From JAFGED01 sp964551295 (GTDB lineage Bacteria; Chloroflexota; Anaerolineae; B4-G1): DNA of 5,601 bases. Location of the stretch: the NCBI GenBank assembly GCA_964551295.1, contig CAZKDJ010000251.1, forward strand, positions 1 to 5,601. Direction: 5' to 3'. Below are positions 1 to 3,745 of this stretch, piece after piece (the stretch's first letter is position 1; each line of letters starts with the position of its first letter). The translations under genes and the position numbers were made by a program. The notes beneath the pieces are model-generated. The model had not been told where the DNA came from. It worked only from the letters and a program-made list of their open reading frames with translations, and did no database searches.

Positions 1-959
1 GTCACCTTGCGCCGCTCGGCATCGGCCTGGATCTCGGCCGCCTCACGCTGGGCGCGTGCAGGGACGAGCACCTCGGCCTCCTGCTGCTGCACCACGGCGG
101 CAGCCTTACGCTGTTGCACTTCCTCGTTGGATCTGGCCTGCGCCAGGCCGACCGTCTTGGCCTTTTCGACCTCGCGCAGCTCCAGCGCCTCGCGCTGCTC
201 GATGATGGCTCGGTCGGCGTCCAGCTCCGCCTGCTGCGCCTCGCGCCGGGCGTTGGCCGCCTTGATGCGCGCCTCCCGGTCGGCCTCCGCCTCGGCGATG
301 AGGGCATCGCGCTTGACGATGGCGATCACCGGCTTGGCCATGGCCTCAAAGTAGCCCTGGTCGTCCGTGATCTCCTCGATACCCATCGAGATCACCACAA
401 CGCCCATGGCCCGCATGTCGTCCGAGGCCAGCTCCTGCACGCGCTGCACGAAGGCGTCCCGGTCACGATGCACATCCTCCACCGTCAACTGACCGACGAT
501 GGCGCGAAAGTTTGCGCTCAACGTCTGGGCGATGACGTTCTTGACCTCTTCGCGCGGCATGCCAAGAAAAGCGCGCGCCGCCGTGACCAGCGAGCTCTCG
601 CTCGACTCGATCTGCACCTGCGCCACCCAGTCGAGGCGGATCGGGACGCCGTCCACGGTATAGACCTCGTCTTTTGCCTTGGCGATGGTCATGATGGTCA
701 GATCGAGAAAGCCATAGGCCTCCCAGATCGACCAGACCCAGGTTCCGCCACCAGTGATCATGCGCACGCCGACTGTATCGAGCGAGCCATCCTCTTGAAA
801 GATGGTTTTGCCCTTGCCGTAGATGACCATCACCTGGTTCGGCGGAACCCGGTGCCGGCGCACGATCCTGCGGATGACGAAATAGTAGAGCAGGACGAGC
901 CCAACGATCGCCGCGCCGGTCACAAGAATGGCCAGTAGCACGAATTCAAACGGTTGCAT
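1..959 (-). CDS. Flotillin-like SPFH/band 7 protein, C-terminus cut by window edge
   Basis: This is an open minus-strand frame of 319 codons that starts with ATG at 959 and runs off the left edge without a stop. Residues about 5-30 form one hydrophobic segment (FEFVLLAILVTGAAIVGLVL) followed by a basic stretch (RRIVRRHR), which suits an N-terminal membrane anchor. Residues about 40-215 read as an SPFH domain, with FLGMPREEVKNVIAQTLSAN and RAMGVVVISMGIEEITD typical of flotillins. From about residue 218 (VKRDALIAEAEADREARIKA) the sequence turns into the Ala/Glu/Gln/Arg-rich coiled coil of the family. Flotillins such as FloT are about 500 residues long, so roughly 60% is present. The family scaffolds ordered membrane microdomains by oligomerising on the cytoplasmic face. 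The start is supported by a strong ribosome binding site. An NfeD-type partner, often adjacent to flotillin, is not visible here. FloT versus FloA subtype was not determined. Confidence 0.93.
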   Translation of the reverse strand, partial: MQPFEFVLLAILVTGAAIVGLVLLYYFVIRRIVRRHRVPPNQVMVIYGKGKTIFQEDGSLDTVGVRMITGGGTWVWSIWEAYGFLDLTIMTIAKAKDEVYTVDGVPIRLDWVAQVQIESSESSLVTAARAFLGMPREEVKNVIAQTLSANFRAIVGQLTVEDVHRDRDAFVQRVQELASDDMRAMGVVVISMGIEEITDDQGYFEAMAKPVIAIVKRDALIAEAEADREARIKAANARREAQQAELDADRAIIEQREALELREVEKAKTVGLAQARSNEEVQQRKAAAVVQQQEAEVLVPARAQREAAEIQADAERRKV

Positions 960-967
960 GGGAATAT

Positions 968-974
968 CTCCTTT
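968..974 (-). promoter_or_regulatory. Ribosome binding site of the flotillin gene
   Basis: Read on the minus strand this is AAAGGAG, followed by an 8-base spacer (ATATTCCC) and the ATG at 959. It is a near-consensus Shine-Dalgarno sequence and fixes the flotillin start. Confidence 0.85.
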
Positions 975-998
975 CGATAGTGGTTTGGATATGATAAT

Positions 999-1027
999 AC
1001 TATACCACAGTCAACCCGGTTCGTCAT
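999..1027 (-). promoter_or_regulatory. Putative promoter of the flotillin gene
   Basis: On the minus strand there is ATGACG (1027-1022), a 17-base spacer, and TATAGT (1004-999). TATAGT is preceded by TGG (1007-1005), which makes an extended -10. The predicted transcript would start near 992 and have a leader of about 32 bases, enough to hold the AAAGGAG site. An alternative -35, TTGACT (1014-1009), lies nearby, but at 16-18 bases it faces only poor -10 candidates such as TATCCA. Inferred from motif and spacing only. Confidence 0.45.
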
Positions 1028-1043
1028 CGGCCCTGCGACCGAA

Positions 1044-1067
1044 ATCGACCCTGTACTTGGGGTCGAT
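1044..1067. repeat. Perfect 8+8 inverted repeat between flotillin and kimA
   Basis: ATCGACCC (1044-1051) and GGGTCGAT (1060-1067) are perfect reverse complements around the 8-base centre TGTACTTG. The element lies 17 bases upstream of the proposed flotillin -35 and about 90 bases upstream of the kimA -10. There is no T tract on either side, so a terminator is unlikely. A dyad binding site for a dimeric regulator is the more natural reading, but that is inference. Confidence 0.45.
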
Positions 1068-1158
1068 AACAGAGTGTCCTCCAGGCCAAGCTCGATCACG
1101 TGACAATTATATGCCAGCCACTGGCGTAGGCCAAACACTAGAGCAAAGCGAAATTCCA

Positions 1159-1167
1159 TGCTATACT
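1159..1167 (+). promoter_or_regulatory. Putative extended -10 promoter of kimA
   Basis: TGCTATACT is a TGn extended -10 with the hexamer TATACT at 1162-1167. No good -35 lies 16-18 bases upstream, which extended -10 promoters tolerate. The predicted start near 1174 leaves a leader of about 40 bases before the ATG at 1214. That is too short for a c-di-AMP (ydaO-type) riboswitch. Confidence 0.45.
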
Positions 1168-1213
1168 CTCTTGTGCCGACCCGCTAGACGGAAGCAATAT
1201 CGGGAAAAGATTC

Positions 1214-2815
1214 ATGTTCACAGGTTTTCGCAGAATCCTATTTGGCGATCCCCTGCCCACCGCCTCGGAGGAGGAGCAGCGCCTGACCAAGCTCAAGGCG
1301 TTGGCCGTGTTCTCGTCCGATGCCCTGTCGTCGGTGGCGTACGCCACGGAAGAGATCCTTCTGGTGCTGGTCATGGCCGGGACGGCGTATCTGAGCCTGT
1401 CGGTTCCCGTGGCCCTGGCCATCACCACGCTGGCGGTCATCGTCGCCATCTCGTACTACCAAACGGTGCACGGCTACCCTTCCGGAGGCGGGGCCTACGT
1501 CGTGGCCGAGGAGAACCTGGGCAAGTGGCCCGGTCTGGTCGCCGCNNNNNNNNNNNNNNNNNNNNNNNNNNNNNNNNNNNNNNNNNNNNNNNNNNNNNNN
1601 NNNNNNNNNNNNNNNNNNNNNNNNNNNNNNNNNNNNNNNNNNNNNGGCATCGAGGCCATCAGCAACGGCGTGCCCGCCTTCAAGAAACCCGAGGCACGCA
1701 ACGCCGGCATCACGCTGATCGCAATGGCCGTTCTCCTGGGGATCATGTTCCTGGGCATCACCTTCTTGGCCAGCTCGCTGGGTATCGCGCCAACGGGGGG
1801 AGAGACAGTCGTATCGCAGATCGGCAGGCACGTCTTTGGCAGCGGGCCGCCCTATCTCTTCCTACAAGCGGCCACGGCGCTGATCCTCGTACTGGCCGCC
1901 AACACCTCTTTCGTCAGCTTTCCGCGCCTGTCAGCCATCCTGGCCCAATCCCGTTACCTGCCCAACCAATTGACGAGTTTGGGCGACCGACTGGTGTTTA
2001 ACAACGGCATCTTTGCTCTGGCACTGTCGTCGGCTGTCTTGATCGTCATCTTTGGCGGCGACACCCATCAACTCGTACCACTCTACGCAGTGGGCGTCTT
2101 TCTCTCCTTCACGCTGTCGCAGACGGGCATGGTGCGTCACTGGTGCAGGAAAGGCCAGCGCGGCTGGCAGTGGAAGGCGCTCATCAACGGCGTGGGCGCG
2201 GCGGCAACCGGCCTGGTGACGATCATCGTCCTTGTCGCCAACTTTCTCCGAGGGGCGTGGATCGTGGCACTTCTGATCCCCGCCTTTGTGTGGATGTTCC
2301 AGGCCATCAAGCGCTACTATTCCAGCGTGGCGAGGCAGTTATCGTTGGAAGATCTGGAGCCGAGGGAGTGGATGGACGTATCGGATTGCAGATCGCACAA
2401 AATCGTCGTGCCCATCTCTGGCATGCACCAGGGGACGTTAGCCGCGCTCCACTTTGCACGTTCGATGTCGACGGACGTCACGGCGGTCATCGTCGACGTG
2501 GAGCCGGAGAGAACGACTCGCGTTCGAGAAAAGTGGCCGGTTTGGGGCCACGGTTTGCCGTTGGTCGCGTTGGAGTCTCCTTACCGCTCCGTCATCCGGC
2601 CGCTCCTGTCTTATCTGAAAAAGGTGGATCAGCGCGATCCCGAACGGGGATTGGCCGTGGTGGTGCTGCCCGAGTTCGTGCCGCCCCACTGGTGGAATCA
2701 CCTGTTCCACAATCAGACGGCGATCCTGTTCAAGGCGATTCTGACCTATCAGCGCGGCAAAACCGGCAAGGGACGCGTGGTGATCAACGTGCCATATCAC
2801 CTTGAAAGACGCTAG
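1214..2815 (+). CDS. kimA: KimA-type (YdaO family) K+/H+ symporter, interrupted by an assembly gap
   Basis: This is an APC-superfamily permease of the KimA/YdaO group, which imports potassium with protons at the inner membrane. The N-terminal LKALAVFSSDALSSVAYATE, then HGYPSGGGAYVVAEENLG, GIEAISNGVPAFKKPEARNA and LYAVGVFLSFTLSQTGM are family signatures. The C-terminal part from about nominal residue 390 (IVVPISGMHQGTLAALHFAR to PEFVPPHWWNHLFHNQTAIL) is the USP-like cytoplasmic domain, which binds c-di-AMP in characterised KimA. Asp36 and Tyr43 match, by number, ion-path residues I recall for Bacillus subtilis KimA. The frame has 533 codons, but 34 of them are Ns, so TM3 to about TM6 are missing. 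I infer a true length near 619, against about 607 in B. subtilis. The ribosome binding site is weak (GGGA at 1202-1205). The gene diverges from flotillin. An amino-acid permease annotation is the usual alternative label. Confidence 0.9.
   Translation: MFTGFRRILFGDPLPTASEEEQRLTKLKALAVFSSDALSSVAYATEEILLVLVMAGTAYLSLSVPVALAITTLAVIVAISYYQTVHGYPSGGGAYVVAEENLGKWPGLVAXXXXXXXXXXXXXXXXXXXXXXXXXXXXXXXXXXGIEAISNGVPAFKKPEARNAGITLIAMAVLLGIMFLGITFLASSLGIAPTGGETVVSQIGRHVFGSGPPYLFLQAATALILVLAANTSFVSFPRLSAILAQSRYLPNQLTSLGDRLVFNNGIFALALSSAVLIVIFGGDTHQLVPLYAVGVFLSFTLSQTGMVRHWCRKGQRGWQWKALINGVGAAATGLVTIIVLVANFLRGAWIVALLIPAFVWMFQAIKRYYSSVARQLSLEDLEPREWMDVSDCRSHKIVVPISGMHQGTLAALHFARSMSTDVTAVIVDVEPERTTRVREKWPVWGHGLPLVALESPYRSVIRPLLSYLKKVDQRDPERGLAVVVLPEFVPPHWWNHLFHNQTAILFKAILTYQRGKTGKGRVVINVPYHLERR
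1546..1645. other. Assembly gap: 100 Ns inside kimA
   Basis: This is a run of exactly 100 Ns, the conventional filler for a gap of unknown length. It starts within codon 111 of kimA, and the frame resumes in phase at 1646 with GIEAISNGV. The phase match has a one-in-three chance by itself and does not show that the gap is really 100 bases. Confidence 0.98.
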
Positions 2816-2860
2816 AACGTAACACACCTGGCAGTCACACCGATTCTTTCTTCCACGGCA

Positions 2861-2875
2861 ACGAGATGATCTCGT
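2861..2875. repeat. Small perfect stem-loop downstream of kimA
   Basis: ACGAGA (2861-2866) and TCTCGT (2870-2875) pair perfectly around a TGA loop. It lies 46 bases after the kimA stop. No run of T follows (GACGTTTCCGTT), so it is at best a weak intrinsic terminator. It could instead be a binding site upstream of the next promoter. Confidence 0.35.
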
Positions 2876-2896
2876 GACGTTTCCGTTACGCTTGAG

Positions 2897-2905
2897 TGCT
2901 ACACT
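2897..2905 (+). promoter_or_regulatory. Putative extended -10 promoter of the small-protein/zinc-ribbon pair
   Basis: TGCTACACT has the TGn extension and the hexamer TACACT at 2900-2905. It differs by one base from the kimA element TGCTATACT. No recognisable -35 lies at the usual distance. Transcription would begin near 2912 and give a leader of about 55 bases before the ATG at 2967. Confidence 0.4.
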
Positions 2906-2911
2906 GGATCT

Positions 2912-2926
2912 CGGATGTATCATCCG
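2912..2926. repeat. Perfect stem-loop at the predicted transcription start
   Basis: CGGATG (2912-2917) and CATCCG (2921-2926) are perfect reverse complements around a TAT loop. It begins 6 bases after the putative -10, so it would either form a hairpin at the very 5' end of the transcript or act as an operator overlapping the start site. The choice between these is inference. Confidence 0.4.
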
Positions 2927-2966
2927 CTGAAAGGGGAACAGACCATCGACATTGCGAGGAAAGGGA

Positions 2967-3206
2967 ATGGCCGAAAATGAGATCCAACTTCCCACCACGG
3001 CTCGCACTCGTCGCTACCTGTCCTACTTGGTCCGCCTATGGCAGGAGATACCCGGCGCTCCCTGGCGGGCGTCGGCGCAGGACGTCGCCACCGACGAGCG
3101 CCACGGTTTTGCCAACCTGGAGAGCCTATTCGCCTTCTTGAGGGAGCAGTCAGAGCAAACAACACAAGCAGATAAAGGAGAAACCCATGATCATCTACGG
3201 GCATAA
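2967..3206 (+). CDS. Small 79-residue protein of unknown function
   Basis: The ATG at 2967 is chosen because GAGG (2956-2959) sits 7 bases upstream. A TTG at 2952 in the same frame has no such support. The core, RRYLSYLVRLWQEIPGAPWRA through GFANLESLFAFLREQ, has alternating hydrophobic residues, then a WRAS strand, an ERHGF turn and a probable terminal helix (residues about 54-68). It has no signal peptide, no cysteine and no clear membrane segment. I recall similar short proteins with RLWxxxxxxxWRASxxxxxTGERxGFxxLExLFxFL in Chloroflexota genomes, generally annotated as hypothetical, but I could not check this. The tail after the FLREQ helix (SEQTTQADKGETHDHLRA) looks disordered. Its last 20 bases overlap the start of the zinc-ribbon gene, and the ribosome binding site of that gene lies inside it, which suggests a bicistronic, coupled pair. 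No function is proposed. Confidence 0.72.
   Translation: MAENEIQLPTTARTRRYLSYLVRLWQEIPGAPWRASAQDVATDERHGFANLESLFAFLREQSEQTTQADKGETHDHLRA
3174..3180 (+). promoter_or_regulatory. Ribosome binding site of the zinc-ribbon gene, inside the upstream gene
   Basis: AAAGGAG ends 6 bases before the ATG at 3187. It is stronger than the site of the upstream gene and supports the start at 3187, even though it lies within the previous coding sequence. Confidence 0.8.
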
Positions 3207-3702
3207 AAGCCGTGAAATCGACCTCGCCTCTGGGCAATTTCACTGCCCAAAGTGTGACGAGCAGAGGACCTACATACACAAACAGGTCGCCCGCTACTTT
3301 ACTCTGTTCTTCATACCTCTGTTCAAGATCAAGACGCTGGCCGAGTATGTCGAGTGCCAGACCTGCCGCCACGCCTTCAAGCCGGAAATCTTGGGCCTGG
3401 TATCTTCTGAAGGCTCAGGGACTAGCGCGCAGGCAAAGGAACAGCGCTCTCCATGGGGATGTGTTTTGACGCTGGTGGGCGGCCTGTCCTTCGCAGTGGG
3501 CGCCGTCCTTTTCCTGCTTTTTACCGCCGCCCAACTCTCCGGCGAGGCCGGTCCCACGAACAATCTGGGTGGCTTTATCGGCGTGCTCGTCATCTGCCCG
3601 CTGCCGCTGCTGCTCCTCGGGTTGGTGTTGGGAGGAGGCGGGATCTTTATCCTGCGCGGCGGCAAGACGAAGGATGAGCAAGACGCAGAAGAGGAAAACT
3701 AA
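3187..3702 (+). CDS. Zinc-ribbon membrane protein, two membrane segments
   Basis: This is a 171-residue protein. The N-terminal ~70 residues carry two CxxC knuckles, CPKC at 20-23 and CQTC at 57-60, separated by an aromatic stretch (RYFTLFFIPLFKI). This arrangement resembles the zinc_ribbon_15 type of domain (FTLFFIPLF followed by EYVEC is characteristic; assignment from memory). A Ser/Gly/Gln-rich linker follows. Two hydrophobic segments come next, at about 91-115 (CVLTLVGGLSFAVGAVLFLL) and 129-157 (GFIGVLVICPLPLLLLGLVL), and then a charged tail (KTKDEQDAEEEN). By the positive-inside rule both ends are probably cytoplasmic. The FFIPLF stretch could be a short amphipathic or membrane-contact segment. 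The gene overlaps the preceding small gene by 20 bases and has a strong internal ribosome binding site. Its function is unknown; the ribbon is more likely structural or a protein/nucleic-acid contact than catalytic. Confidence 0.88.
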   Translation: MIIYGHKSREIDLASGQFHCPKCDEQRTYIHKQVARYFTLFFIPLFKIKTLAEYVECQTCRHAFKPEILGLVSSEGSGTSAQAKEQRSPWGCVLTLVGGLSFAVGAVLFLLFTAAQLSGEAGPTNNLGGFIGVLVICPLPLLLLGLVLGGGGIFILRGGKTKDEQDAEEEN

Positions 3703-3705
3703 CCT

Positions 3706-3732
3706 CGGGGGCAACTCATTGAGCTGCCCCCG
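3706..3732. terminator. Hairpin between convergent genes, probable bidirectional terminator
   Basis: CGGGGGCA (3706-3713) pairs perfectly with TGCCCCCG (3725-3732). Inside, after one mismatch, CTC/GAG pair around an ATT loop. It starts 3 bases after the zinc-ribbon stop and 13 bases past the stop of the opposing vWA gene. No good T tract follows on the plus strand (TCTATCC). On the minus strand AGGTTAGTTTTCC follows and is moderately T-rich. Position and stability support termination for both genes. Confidence 0.7.
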
Positions 3733-3745
3733 TCTATCCAAGCTG

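Noticed and set aside
114..938. Plus-strand open frame of 274 codons
   Set aside because: It lies wholly antisense to the flotillin gene. Its Asp/His/Leu/Arg-rich composition is what a GC-rich coding strand gives on its complement, and no family is recognisable.
1083..1134. Direct repeat AGGCCAA (1083-1089 and 1128-1134)
   Set aside because: A 7-base repeat is common by chance in GC-rich DNA, and neither copy is placed in a regular spacing to a promoter.
920..1159. Minus-strand open frame of 79 codons over the flotillin promoter
   Set aside because: It overlaps the flotillin start, ribosome binding site and promoter, has no ribosome binding site of its own that I can see, and no recognisable features.
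1168..1213. Possible c-di-AMP (ydaO-type) riboswitch ahead of kimA, as in Bacillus
   Set aside because: The predicted leader is only about 40 bases, and I see no conserved ydaO core in it or in the rest of 960-1213. A covariance-model search of 960-1213 (Rfam ydaO-yuaA) would settle it.
928..2001. Plus-strand open frame of 357 codons crossing the start of kimA
   Set aside because: It is out of frame with kimA, passes through the N gap, and has low-complexity Arg/Gly/His composition. kimA itself is unambiguous in the other frame.
2920..3372. Minus-strand open frame of 150 codons antisense to the small-protein/zinc-ribbon pair
   Set aside because: It covers parts of both plus-strand genes, which have good ribosome binding sites and recognisable composition, and it shows no motifs of its own.
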